35,147 nt of DNA from positions 1-35,147 of the forward strand of contig JAEZHJ010000166.1 of assembly GCA_023436925.1 (NCBI GenBank). The letters run 5' to 3'. Of this stretch, positions 15,553-23,243 are shown piece after piece (position 1 is the first letter of the stretch; each line of letters begins with the position of its first letter). Source of the DNA: Actinomycetes bacterium (GTDB lineage: Bacteria > Actinomycetota > Actinomycetes > Propionibacteriales > Propionibacteriaceae). The notes beneath the pieces were generated by a model. It was given only the letters and a program-made list of their open reading frames with translations, was not told the origin of the DNA and searched no databases. The translations under genes were made by a program, and so were the position numbers.

Positions 15553-16080
15553 TCAGGCGGTGGCCGGACGGAGTTCGTTGTCGCCGCTGGCGGCCAGCGA
15601 TCGCTGCTCGATCCGGCCCAGCGTGCGCTGCAGCCGCGGCCGGTTGTAGCGCTGGATCAGGATGAACGGCACATTCCCGATGAGGCCGATCACCAGGCAG
15701 GTGAGCCACAGGTCGAGCGGCGTCCACAGCCGCATCGCGACCACCGAGGCAATCGCGCGCATGTGGTTCGACTCAGCCCGGCAGGTTTCGACCACGAACC
15801 GGCTGAGGTAGCGCTGGTTGGCGTCGGCGAGCCGCTTCTTGGAGAACCGGTTCCAGGTCGCCAGGGCGGGCAAATGGTCCTTCCAGCGGTCGATGCGAAG
15901 GTAGGCGCGGTAAAACTCGCCCTCGCGCTCCCACTCGCGGGTACGGAACCACCACCGATCGGGATGGAAGAAGCGATCCGGAAGGGTGACATCGACCCAG
16001 GCACGGACCGCGACCAATGCCGTGTAGATGATGCAGTTCACCCAGAACAGCGACCAACTCGCGTCATTCTGAAAGAGCAC
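15553..16080 (-). CDS. CrtO-like (glycosyl-diaponeurosporenoate acyltransferase family) protein
   Basis: This 175-residue membrane protein resembles the small acyltransferase CrtO, which esterifies the glucose of staphyloxanthin. Seen motifs are an N-terminal helix (11-27), WEREGEFYRAYLRIDRWKDHLP (50-71), KKRLADANQRYLSRFVVETCRAE (81-103) with a following His at N105-H106, and a C-terminal helix ending NVPFILIQRYNRPRL (136-150). No carotenoid genes are in view, so the acceptor is probably another glycolipid. The GTG start has AGGAGG about 9 nt upstream, preceded by TAGAAT as a -10. It diverges from a family 2 glycosyltransferase and precedes a MATE exporter by 8 bp. Confidence 0.72.
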   Translation of the reverse strand: MLFQNDASWSLFWVNCIIYTALVAVRAWVDVTLPDRFFHPDRWWFRTREWEREGEFYRAYLRIDRWKDHLPALATWNRFSKKRLADANQRYLSRFVVETCRAESNHMRAIASVVAMRLWTPLDLWLTCLVIGLIGNVPFILIQRYNRPRLQRTLGRIEQRSLAASGDNELRPATA

Positions 16081-16106
16081 CCTGCGTCACCTCCTGAGCA
16101 ACTTCC

Positions 16107-16112
16107 ATTCTA
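16107..16112 (-). promoter_or_regulatory. Promoter -10 of the CrtO-like/MATE unit
   Basis: TAGAAT on the minus strand lies upstream of the AGGAGG site, giving a leader of about 20 nt. A -35 is not obvious. Confidence 0.45.
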
Positions 16113-16169
16113 GGCCGGTCCTGCAGTACCCCCGTTCCCGCCCCACTCCACCCCCGTGGCCGCGCCAAG

Positions 16170-16175
16170 TAAAGT
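16170..16175 (+). promoter_or_regulatory. Promoter -10 of the glycosyltransferase gene
   Basis: TAAAGT lies 45 nt before the leader peptide ATG in the divergent gap. Transcription from near 16182 would include the leader peptide and its GAGGAG site. Confidence 0.4.
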
Positions 16176-16220
16176 GGAACGAGCGCCGCGAGGGTCGCGG
16201 AGGCAGACTCGAGGAGATCC

Positions 16221-16250
16221 ATGCTGGTGAGAGCTGGGGGCCGGCGATGA
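16221..16250 (+). CDS. Possible nine-residue leader peptide overlapping the glycosyltransferase start
   Basis: ATG 16221 follows GAGGAG (16211-16216) with a 4-nt spacer and opens a frame MLVRAGGRR that stops at TGA 16248-16250. The stop overlaps the glycosyltransferase ATG (16247-16249) as ATGA, so ribosomes ending here could restart there. It may be a coupling or regulatory leader, or simply chance. Confidence 0.35.
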   Translation: MLVRAGGRR

Positions 16251-17536
16251 CTGTGGTGGCGATGATATGCCAAGCCATCCTGATCGCCTCCGCGGTCTAC
16301 GGCCTGTACCACGTGGTCATCGCCTGGCCGATCGTGGGGACGCTGGCCGCCCCGGCGCCGCGCTCGCAGCGCACCCACCGGTTCGCCGTGCTGGTCTTCG
16401 CCAAGGACGAGGCGGCCGTGATCGGACAGCTGCTCGACAGCCTGCGCGCCCAGGAGTACCCCGACGACGCCTACGAGGTCTTCGTGACCGCCGACAACTG
16501 CACCGACGACACCGCCGACCTGGCCCGGCGGGCCGGTGCCACCGTCTCGGAGCGCAGTGACCGGACGCGGATCGGCAAGGGTTATGCGCTGACCTGGTTC
16601 TTCGAGCGGTTCGAGCGGGCGGCCGACTTCGACGCCTGCGTCATCTTCGACGCCGACAACCTGGTCGACCCCGGCTTCCTGGCCGCCATGAACCGCCAAC
16701 TCAACGCCGGCCACCCGGTCGCGGTCGGCTACCGGGCCGGCAAAAACCCGTCCTCGTCCTGGATCAGCGGCTCCAACACCCTTTTCTGGCTGATGCAGTG
16801 GCGGCTGTTCCACTTGCCGCGCGCGCGGCGCGGCCTGCCGATCACGTCGGTCGGCGGTACCGGCTTCATGTTCGCCCTGGACGTGCTGGGCGGACGCGGC
16901 TGGCAGACCTCCTCGGCCTGTGAGGACATCGAGTTCACGCTGCGGGCGATCCTCGACGGCCACCAGGTGGCGCTGGCCCCCGACGCGCTGTTCTACGACG
17001 AGCAGCCGCTCACCTTCGGGCAGTCGATGCGCCAGCGCTACCGCTGGGCGGTCGGCAGCATGCAGGTGCTCGGCCTGCTCGGCCCGGACCTGCTGCGGGC
17101 CGCGCGCGCGGACTGGCGCGGCAGGTTCGACGCGCTGATGTTCGCGATCGGCATCCCGGTGGCCGGCGTCACCGGGATCGCCTGGGTCGGCCTCGTGCTG
17201 GCCGACGCCGCCAGCACCGGCGACTGGGCGGCCCTGCCGTGGTTCCTGCTGGCCTCCTGCGTGGCCGGCTACCTGGCCATCGTGGCGGTCAGCCTGCTGG
17301 TGCTCCGGCTCGAGCACGCGACCTGGCCGCGGGTGTGGCAGACCGTGGCCGGTTTCCCGATCTATCTGCTGTCCTGGTCGGTACTGAACATCATCGTGCT
17401 GTTCTGGCGCGACCCGACCTGGTCGGCGATCCCGCACACCGAGGCACTCTCGCTGGACGAGGTCGCCCGCCCGGTGGATCGTGACCAGCGGGCCGCACCG
17501 GCGCCGGCCCCGGTCCCGCTGGAGACCGAGGCCTGA
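16247..17536 (+). CDS. Membrane glycosyltransferase family 2
   Basis: The product is 429 residues: an N-terminal membrane helix (about 5-30), a cytosolic GT-A domain (45-270) and a C-terminal group of helices. The processive-type GT2 motifs are present: FAKDE near the start of the domain, TADNCTDDT (81-89), DAD (135-137) for nucleotide-sugar and metal binding, CEDIEF (225-230) with the catalytic acid pair, and QRYRW (263-267). It uses a nucleotide sugar at the inner membrane face; sugar and acceptor are unknown. It diverges from the CrtO-like acyltransferase, which suggests a glycolipid. A nine-codon leader overlaps its start, and its stop lies 1 bp from that of the convergent lipid kinase. 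Confidence 0.85.
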   Translation: MTVVAMICQAILIASAVYGLYHVVIAWPIVGTLAAPAPRSQRTHRFAVLVFAKDEAAVIGQLLDSLRAQEYPDDAYEVFVTADNCTDDTADLARRAGATVSERSDRTRIGKGYALTWFFERFERAADFDACVIFDADNLVDPGFLAAMNRQLNAGHPVAVGYRAGKNPSSSWISGSNTLFWLMQWRLFHLPRARRGLPITSVGGTGFMFALDVLGGRGWQTSSACEDIEFTLRAILDGHQVALAPDALFYDEQPLTFGQSMRQRYRWAVGSMQVLGLLGPDLLRAARADWRGRFDALMFAIGIPVAGVTGIAWVGLVLADAASTGDWAALPWFLLASCVAGYLAIVAVSLLVLRLEHATWPRVWQTVAGFPIYLLSWSVLNIIVLFWRDPTWSAIPHTEALSLDEVARPVDRDQRAAPAPAPVPLETEA

Positions 17537-17537
17537 C

Positions 17538-18455
17538 TCAGTCCTGCGGCACCCGCACCCGCAGCGCTCCCGGGCGGACGCTGCACTCCAGCCGGGTCGC
17601 CTGCCCGACCGGGTCGCCGTCCAGCTGGGCGTCGGTCGGCCGGGTGGCCGCGACGGAGACCTCCGGGCCGACCAGGTGGACGATCGAGGAGTGCCCGAAC
17701 CGGTTGCGGGTCAGGAAGTGGACCCCGACCGCCAGCCAGGCCCCGATCGTCCGCGGCGAGACGACCAGCGCGTCGAGCAGTCCGTCGTCCACCTTCGCCT
17801 CGGGCATGACCTTCAGCCCGGCGGTCAACTCGCCGCAGTTGCCGATCATCACGGTCGCGGCGTTCTGGGTGAAGGTGCGCCGCGACCCCGCCCGGACGCT
17901 GACCCGGAAGCCGGACCGCACCAGCGAGCGGACCCCGGACACCGCGTAGGCGAACCAGCCCAGCTGCCGCTTGAGCTCCATCGAGGCGCCGCCGACGGCC
18001 TGGGCGTCCAGGCCCATGCCGGCGATCACCAGGAAGACCTGCGGCTCAGCGCCGTCGAAGGAGACCAGGCCGGCATCGACCGGCGCATCCTTGCCTGTCA
18101 CCGCGACGACGAGGGCGGCGGCCAGGTCGTCGATCGGGACGCCGAGATTGCGGGCCAGCAGGTTGCCGGTGCCGCCGGGCAGCAGGCCGAGCGGCACGCC
18201 GGCGTCCAGCAAACCCTCGGCAACCGCGCGCACCGTCCCGTCCCCGCCGAGTGAGCAGACCAGTCCGGCGCCCTCGGCCACCGCCTGGCGGGCCTGGCCG
18301 GTCCCGGGGTCCGCCTCGGTGGTCTCGTACCAGCGCGGCTCGGGCCAGGACTCGGATTGAGCCAGTTCGGCGACCCGTGCCTTGACGGCAGCCAGGTCCT
18401 CGAACTTGGTGGGGTTGACGACTACCGCCCAGTCACTGGGTCGCGAAGCTGCCAC
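17538..18455 (-). CDS. Diacylglycerol-kinase-family lipid kinase
   Basis: This 305-residue protein belongs to the DAGK catalytic (DgkB/YegS/sphingosine kinase) family, which phosphorylates membrane lipids with ATP. The nucleotide-binding VVVNPTK (11-17), SLGGDGTVRAVAEGL (68-82) with the GGDGT signature, and LLPGGTGNLLARN (91-103) are all intact. A C-terminal beta-sandwich follows, with MIGNCGELTAGLKVMPEAKVDDGLLD. The GTG start has GAGGAGG upstream. Its lipid substrate is not known; proximity to a membrane glycosyltransferase and CrtO-like enzyme fits lipid metabolism but proves nothing. Confidence 0.9.
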   Translation of the reverse strand: MAASRPSDWAVVVNPTKFEDLAAVKARVAELAQSESWPEPRWYETTEADPGTGQARQAVAEGAGLVCSLGGDGTVRAVAEGLLDAGVPLGLLPGGTGNLLARNLGVPIDDLAAALVVAVTGKDAPVDAGLVSFDGAEPQVFLVIAGMGLDAQAVGGASMELKRQLGWFAYAVSGVRSLVRSGFRVSVRAGSRRTFTQNAATVMIGNCGELTAGLKVMPEAKVDDGLLDALVVSPRTIGAWLAVGVHFLTRNRFGHSSIVHLVGPEVSVAATRPTDAQLDGDPVGQATRLECSVRPGALRVRVPQD

Positions 18456-18511
18456 GGTTCCTCCTCGGCGACATCATCAGCGAGGCAGCTCGGCGCGACC
18501 CCCGGAATGGA

Positions 18512-18517
18512 TAGTGT
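18512..18517 (+). promoter_or_regulatory. -10 element, leaderless start of the small membrane protein gene
   Basis: TAGTGT ends 6 nt before ATG 18524, with no ribosome binding site between. Confidence 0.45.
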
Positions 18518-18523
18518 GCGGGC

Positions 18524-19012
18524 ATGAAAGGCACCGGTGCACTGCAGATCATTTTCGCGTTCTTCCTCGGCCTGGTGGTGGTCGCCTTTGTCGGGATCGG
18601 CGTCAACACCTTTTACCCAGCTCCGGAGTGGGCTGCCGACGAAGGCCTTTCCTACGCGCAATGGCAGTTGTGGACCGGAATCATCCTGCTGGTCATCGCG
18701 ACCGCCCTGCTCGCGGTCTCCCTGGCCCTTCCCGAGGTCCAGGTGGTGATCTCCAACGGCGTCCTGCTGGGCGGGGTCGGGACCATGCTTTATGCGGTCG
18801 GCATGACGATCTCCACCGACTACAGCATCTGGCGCTTCATCGTGGTGGCGATCGCCCTGGTGGTCACGGTGGGAATCGGCTACCTGAAGTTCTCCCGGCC
18901 GGGAACCGCGCCGGCAGCCGTCGCCGGACAGCCGATCCCCGGCGAGGTGGGGGAGCGGCTGGCGGCCGTCGAGCGGAAGCTGGACGCCCTGGGTCGCGCG
19001 CTGCGCGACTGA
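18524..19012 (+). CDS. Small four-helix membrane protein of unknown function
   Basis: The 162-residue product has four predicted membrane helices (about 7-28, 47-68, 73-92 and 103-124), followed by a cytoplasmic tail that ends in a short amphipathic, possibly coiled-coil segment (GERLAAVERKLDALGRALRD). I do not recognise a named function; similar small proteins are common in actinobacteria. It is divergent from the lipid kinase across 68 bp and convergent with the MaoC-like gene, leaving 6 bp between stops. The start appears leaderless. Confidence 0.75.
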   Translation: MKGTGALQIIFAFFLGLVVVAFVGIGVNTFYPAPEWAADEGLSYAQWQLWTGIILLVIATALLAVSLALPEVQVVISNGVLLGGVGTMLYAVGMTISTDYSIWRFIVVAIALVVTVGIGYLKFSRPGTAPAAVAGQPIPGEVGERLAAVERKLDALGRALRD

Positions 19013-19018
19013 CATCGG

Positions 19019-19873
19019 CTACCGCGGCTCGATCGCGGCCAGCAGGTGTGGCCGGGCGCCGTCCCGCGTGGTGACGGCCGCCTGCCAGGCCTCGCCCTCC
19101 CGGACGGCGGCGAAGCCGACCGTGCCGGGCAGCGGGATCGGCTTGGTGAACTCGACCGCCACCCGGTAGGCCGGCGGTAGCCGGTTCTCCAGCGCCGCCA
19201 GCACCCGCGCATGCGTCCACATCCCGTGCGCGATCGGACGGGGAAAGCCGAACGCCCGGGCAGCCAGGCGGCTGGTGTGGATGGGGTTGGGGTCGCCCGA
19301 GACCGCCCGGTACTGCCGTCCGAGCCCGGCCGGCAGGCGCCACAGCGCGCGCGGGGTCACCGGGTCGAACTCGTTCCGCCCGGACTCGGGAGGCTCGCCG
19401 GGCACGCTCACCCCGGTGGCGAGGTAGGTACTGGTCCCCTGCCACACCGGCTCGTCGTCGACCCGCACCTGCGAGTGCAGGTCGAACTGGGCACCGCGGC
19501 GGTGGGGCCGCAGGTCGGTGGCCCGCACCACGATGTCGAGCGGCTCGTCCCCGGAGACCGGACGCAGCGACTGCATGCTGTTGGCGACATGGATCAGGCC
19601 CGGCAGGCGCAGGGTGGTCGCCGGGTCGGTCAGCAGGTGGAGGTGGAGCGGGAAGGCGAGGACGTGCAACCAGGTGGGCGGCACCTCGTCGCGCAGCCGG
19701 AAGCCGCACACCCGCAGGTACCCGGCCAGCCGGGTGCGGTCCTGGCGGTGGCCCGCGACCATCACGGACTGCGGGGCGAGCGCCGGCGGACGGCCCGGCA
19801 GGGACGCCAGCGACCGGGCGAACGCGGCCCCGGTGCCGGGCAGCCCGGGCAGCACCTCCAGTTCGTCGCCCAT
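19019..19873 (-). CDS. MaoC-like (R)-specific enoyl-CoA/ACP hydratase (HtdX-like)
   Basis: This 284-residue double-hotdog protein should hydrate trans-2-enoyl thioesters to (R)-3-hydroxyacyl thioesters, or the reverse. The C-terminal MaoC domain has the hydratase signature: SGDPNPIHTSRLAARAFGF followed by IAHGMWTHARVL, supplying the Asp/His pair. The N-terminal half is a degenerate hotdog. Its ATG overlaps the fabG4 stop in TGATG, so translation is coupled. The order thiolase-fabG4-htdX recalls Rv0241c-Rv0242c beside fadA2 in M. tuberculosis, where HtdX is such a dehydratase. The longer frame to 19900 is rejected because it would start inside fabG4. Confidence 0.88.
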   Translation of the reverse strand: MGDELEVLPGLPGTGAAFARSLASLPGRPPALAPQSVMVAGHRQDRTRLAGYLRVCGFRLRDEVPPTWLHVLAFPLHLHLLTDPATTLRLPGLIHVANSMQSLRPVSGDEPLDIVVRATDLRPHRRGAQFDLHSQVRVDDEPVWQGTSTYLATGVSVPGEPPESGRNEFDPVTPRALWRLPAGLGRQYRAVSGDPNPIHTSRLAARAFGFPRPIAHGMWTHARVLAALENRLPPAYRVAVEFTKPIPLPGTVGFAAVREGEAWQAAVTTRDGARPHLLAAIEPR

Positions 19874-21234
19874 CAGGCGCCGACCAGGTTCTGGCCGCAC
19901 ACCCGGACGACCTGGCCGGTGACCCCGGCGCTGCCCGGGTCGAGGAAATAGGCGATCGTCTCGGCGACGTCGATCGGCTGGCCGCCCTGGCCCAGGCTGT
20001 TGGTGCGCCGGAAGATCTCGCGCTGCACGAACGGGATCCTGGCGGTCATCTCGGTCTCGATGAAGCCGGGCGCCACCGCGTTGACGGTGATCCCGCGGTC
20101 GGCCAGCTCGGGCGCCAGCGCCCGCACCAGACCGGCCACCCCGGCCTTGGAGGCGGCGTAGTTGGCCTGGCCCCGGTTGCCCGCCAGCCCGGAGGTGGAC
20201 GACACCCCGACGATCCGTCCGGCCTCGGCCAGCCCGCCGGCGGTGGCCGGGTCGAGCAGCACCTCGTTGATCCGCAACTGGGCGGCCAGGTTGACCTGCA
20301 GCACCGCCTCCCAGCGGGCCGCGTCGGTATTGGCGAGCAGCTTGTCGCGGGTGATGCCGGCGTTGTGGACGATGCCGTACAGCCTGGCCCCGGAACCGTG
20401 CCGGGCGACGACCTGGGCGGCGATCCGTTCACCAGCGTCCGGCCGGGTGATGTCGAGTTGGAGGGCGCTGCCCTCGACGGCGTTGGCGGTGGCGGTGAGG
20501 CCCTCACCGGCGGCGGGCACGTCGATCGCGATGACCCGGGCGCCCTCCCGGGCCAGCACGGTCGCGATCGCCGCGCCGATGCCGCGGGCGGCACCGGTGA
20601 CGGCGATGATCCGGCCGGCGAGCGGGGGAGTCGCGGGCGTGGGAATGTCGGCCCGCCGCACCTGCCAGGTCTGGCCGGAGACGAAGGCCGAGCGGCCCTG
20701 CAGCAGGAAGCCGAGGGTGGAGACCAGCGAGGCGGCGTCCGCGCCGGCGCCGACCTGGATCAGGTTGGCGGTGGCTCCCTTGCGCAGTTCCTTGCCCACC
20801 GTCCGGTTCAGGCCGTCGAGGGCCTGGGCGACCGCCCTGGCCTCCAGACCGTCCAGCTCGTCCGGCGCGCTGCCGAGCAGGATGACCCGGCCGCTGGGCT
20901 CGAGCGCCCGCACCGCGGGACGCAGCACCGACCGCAGCCACTCCAGGTCCTCGATCCGGCCCAGCCCGGTCGCGTCCACGACCACGGCCCCGATCGGGGA
21001 GCCGTACCCCGGCGCGGAGCCGGTCCCGCTGTCGTCCAGCACCGGCTCGGCGGTGGGGCGACCGAGCAGCGCGAGGGTGTCGGCGGCCAGCCGGGAGCCC
21101 TCCCGGGTGGCCAGCACGATCTGGCCCTGCGGCCAGGCGAGGCCGCGGCGCAGCTGCGGCGGCTCGGGCAGGCCGGCCCGGGCTGCGATCAGCTGGCCGG
21201 GGCGGGAGTAGAAGATCGACTCGAGCACGCTCAT
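19873..21234 (-). CDS. fabG4: High-molecular-weight 3-oxoacyl-thioester reductase (FabG4-like)
   Basis: The 453-residue protein is a FabG4-type reductase, about twice the size of an ordinary FabG. Residues 1-205 form a flavodoxin-like N-terminal domain lacking a nucleotide motif. Residues 210-453 are a short-chain dehydrogenase with VTGAARGIGAAIA for NAD(H) binding, a following acidic residue (AIDVP) favouring NAD(H), HNAGITRDK, and the catalytic Ser-Tyr-Lys in SSTSGLAGNRGQANYAASKAG. It interconverts (R)-3-hydroxyacyl and 3-oxoacyl thioesters. It starts 1 nt after the thiolase stop and overlaps the hydratase start by 1 nt, forming a tight operon. The mycobacterial FabG4 is nearly identical in length. 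Confidence 0.9.
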   Translation of the reverse strand: MSVLESIFYSRPGQLIAARAGLPEPPQLRRGLAWPQGQIVLATREGSRLAADTLALLGRPTAEPVLDDSGTGSAPGYGSPIGAVVVDATGLGRIEDLEWLRSVLRPAVRALEPSGRVILLGSAPDELDGLEARAVAQALDGLNRTVGKELRKGATANLIQVGAGADAASLVSTLGFLLQGRSAFVSGQTWQVRRADIPTPATPPLAGRIIAVTGAARGIGAAIATVLAREGARVIAIDVPAAGEGLTATANAVEGSALQLDITRPDAGERIAAQVVARHGSGARLYGIVHNAGITRDKLLANTDAARWEAVLQVNLAAQLRINEVLLDPATAGGLAEAGRIVGVSSTSGLAGNRGQANYAASKAGVAGLVRALAPELADRGITVNAVAPGFIETEMTARIPFVQREIFRRTNSLGQGGQPIDVAETIAYFLDPGSAGVTGQVVRVCGQNLVGA

Positions 21235-21235
21235 G

Positions 21236-22510
21236 TCACACCGCCTCCAGGATCGCGACGACGCCCTGCCCGCCGGCGGCACACACCGAGACCAGCCCGC
21301 GGCTGCCGGGGCCGCGCTGGGCCAGCAGCTTCGCCAGCGTCGCGACGATCCGGGCGCCGGTGGCGGCGAACGGGTGCCCGGCCGCCAGCGAGGAACCGGT
21401 GACGTTGAGCCGGGAACGGTCGATGCTGCCCAGCGCGCCGGCCAGGCCGACCGAGCGGCAGTAGTCCTCGTCCTCCCACGCCTTCAGGGCGGCGAGGACG
21501 GTGGCCGCGAAAGCCTCGTGGATCTCGTACAGGTCGAAGTCGGCCAGGGTGAGGCCCTGTCGCTCCAGCATCCGCCCGACCGCCGCCACCGGGGCCAGCA
21601 GCAGGTCGGCGCCGTCGGGGTGGTCGACAGCGGCGACCTCGGCGTCCACCACCTTCGCCAGGGCGGGCAGGTGGTGCTCGGCGGCGTAGGAGGCCTCGGC
21701 CAGCAGCACGACCGCCGCGCCGTCGGACAGTGGGGTGGAGTTGCCCGCGGTCATCGTGCCGTCCGGCCCGCCGAAGACCGGACGCAGCGCAGCGAGCTTC
21801 TCGACGCTGGTGTCGGGCCGCAGCGTGTTGTCCCGGGCCACGCCGAGGTAGGGGGTGACCAGGTCGTCGAAGAAGCCGTCCGACCAGGCCTGGGCCAGGT
21901 TGTGGTGGGATGCGGCGGCGAGCTCGTCCTGCGCCTGGCGGGTGATGCCCCACTTGCTGGTGGTGAGCGCCTGGTGCTCGCCCATGCTCAGCCCAGTGCG
22001 GGGCTCGACGACGCGCGGGGTCTCGGGGGCGAGGTGGCCCGGGCGGATCCGGGACAGCGCCTTCAGCCGGGCCGGAAGGGTCTTGGCGGCGTTGGCGCCG
22101 AGCAGCGCGCGGCGCAGCGGCTCGCTGACCGCGATCGGGGCGTCGGAGGCGCTGTCGGTGCCACCGGCGATGCCGGTATCGGCCTGGCCGAGCGCGATCT
22201 TGTTCGCGATGTAGATCACCGCCTCCAGCCCGGTGCCGCAGGCCTGCTGCAGATCACAGGCCGGCGTCTCGGGCGACAGCGCCGAACTCAGCACCGCCTC
22301 CCGGGTCAGGTTGAAGTCGCGGGTGTGCTTCAGCACCGCGCCGGCCGCCACCTCGCCGAGCCGTTGGCCCGCCAGACCGTAGCGGGCCACCAGCCCGTCC
22401 AGCGCGGCGGTCAGCAGGTCATGGTTGGACGCGGCGGCATAGGCGCCGTTCGCCCGGACGAAGGGGGTGCGGTTGCCGCCGACGACGACGGCGGTGCGGG
22501 GGAACGACAT
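21236..22510 (-). CDS. Acetyl-CoA C-acyltransferase (thiolase, FadA2/FadI-like)
   Basis: This 424-residue thiolase cleaves 3-oxoacyl-CoA with CoA to acetyl-CoA and a shortened acyl-CoA, or condenses in reverse. The nucleophile is C91 in QQACGTG; the other active-site blocks are IHEAFA, SSLAAGHPFAATGAR and SVCAAGGQG with the second cysteine. The early TRDFNLTREAVL segment resembles FadI/trifunctional beta-subunit thiolases. GGAGG precedes the ATG by about 7 nt. It is the first gene of the thiolase-fabG4-hydratase operon, divergent from a TetR gene over a 79-bp gap rich in GTAC half-sites. Confidence 0.93.
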   Translation of the reverse strand: MSFPRTAVVVGGNRTPFVRANGAYAAASNHDLLTAALDGLVARYGLAGQRLGEVAAGAVLKHTRDFNLTREAVLSSALSPETPACDLQQACGTGLEAVIYIANKIALGQADTGIAGGTDSASDAPIAVSEPLRRALLGANAAKTLPARLKALSRIRPGHLAPETPRVVEPRTGLSMGEHQALTTSKWGITRQAQDELAAASHHNLAQAWSDGFFDDLVTPYLGVARDNTLRPDTSVEKLAALRPVFGGPDGTMTAGNSTPLSDGAAVVLLAEASYAAEHHLPALAKVVDAEVAAVDHPDGADLLLAPVAAVGRMLERQGLTLADFDLYEIHEAFAATVLAALKAWEDEDYCRSVGLAGALGSIDRSRLNVTGSSLAAGHPFAATGARIVATLAKLLAQRGPGSRGLVSVCAAGGQGVVAILEAV

Positions 22511-22543
22511 CGTGCCTCCAGAAGATGCTGGGCAGAATTAGCC

Positions 22544-22581
22544 GGTACCAAAGGTAGCAGGTACACCTCGTACTGGGTACC
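22544..22581. promoter_or_regulatory. Candidate TetR operator region with spaced GTAC half-sites
   Basis: GTAC occurs at 22545, 22561, 22570 and 22577, and GTAG at 22554. The starts are spaced 9, 7, 9 and 7 bp, a 16-bp repeating pattern that fills the gap between the thiolase and TetR genes. It overlaps the predicted TetR -10. Autoregulation by the adjacent TetR protein is the natural inference. Confidence 0.5.
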
Positions 22582-22583
22582 CT
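22578..22583 (+). promoter_or_regulatory. -10 element, leaderless start of the TetR gene
   Basis: TACCCT ends 6 nt before ATG 22590 and shares bases with the last GTAC half-site. Confidence 0.45.
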
Positions 22584-22589
22584 AGGGCT

Positions 22590-23240
22590 ATGGCCACCAC
22601 TGTTGATGGACGTGATACCCGCTGGGCAGCCCACCGGGTCACCCGGCGGCGGGAACTCGTCGAACACGCCCTGCGCGCGATCCGCCAGTTCGGGCCCGGC
22701 GTGGGAATGGACGAGATCGCCGCCCAGGCGGGAACCTCCAAGACGGTGATCTACAGGCACTTCGGTGACCGGGCCGGGCTGTACCGGGCGGTCGCCCAGG
22801 CGGTCCACACCTACATCCTTGAGGACCTCACCGCGGCTCTCCAGCTCACCGATGTCACCGACATCGGTCGGCTCACCGCCGACCTGGCCGACAGCTACCT
22901 CGCGCTCGTCGAGCGCGACCCGGAGATCTACCGGTTCGTGATGAGCCCGCCGATCGACTCCGCGGTCACCCCGGTGGACCCGGCCGCCGGGCTGCCGACC
23001 CTGATCGGTGACCGGCTCGAGGCGGCGCTGGCCCACCAGCTGCGCGAGACCGGGCAGGACCCCTCCTGCGCGACCACCTGGGGACACGGCCTGGTCGGCT
23101 TCATCCGGGCCGCCGCCGACCGGTGGATGGCCAGCGACCCGCGTCCGCCCCGCCACGAGATCGTCTCCCACATCACCGCCTTGTTCGTCCCGGCACTGAC
23201 CGCCGGCCTGACCGAAACCCACGAACCCCAGGAGCGCTGA
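22590..23240 (+). CDS. TetR-family transcriptional regulator of the fatty-acid locus
   Basis: This 216-residue protein has an N-terminal TetR helix-turn-helix (about 20-66) with GMDEIAAQAGTSKTVIYRHFGDRAGLY, then an all-helical ligand domain, probably binding an acyl-CoA. It diverges from the thiolase operon and lies 3 bp upstream of an acyl-CoA oxidase gene, so it very likely represses both units and itself through the GTAC-rich gap. The start is leaderless in appearance. The ligand is not predictable from sequence. Confidence 0.9.
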   Translation: MATTVDGRDTRWAAHRVTRRRELVEHALRAIRQFGPGVGMDEIAAQAGTSKTVIYRHFGDRAGLYRAVAQAVHTYILEDLTAALQLTDVTDIGRLTADLADSYLALVERDPEIYRFVMSPPIDSAVTPVDPAAGLPTLIGDRLEAALAHQLRETGQDPSCATTWGHGLVGFIRAAADRWMASDPRPPRHEIVSHITALFVPALTAGLTETHEPQER

Positions 23241-23243
23241 CCG

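Noticed and set aside
14222..15727. 501-residue version of the MATE transporter
   Set aside because: The extra N terminus would overlap the CrtO-like gene by 175 bp and lacks family similarity; GTG 15544 gives a normal length.
16221..16250. Upstream ATG as the true start of the glycosyltransferase
   Set aside because: It is 26 bp from the main ATG and therefore out of frame; it can only be a separate leader peptide.
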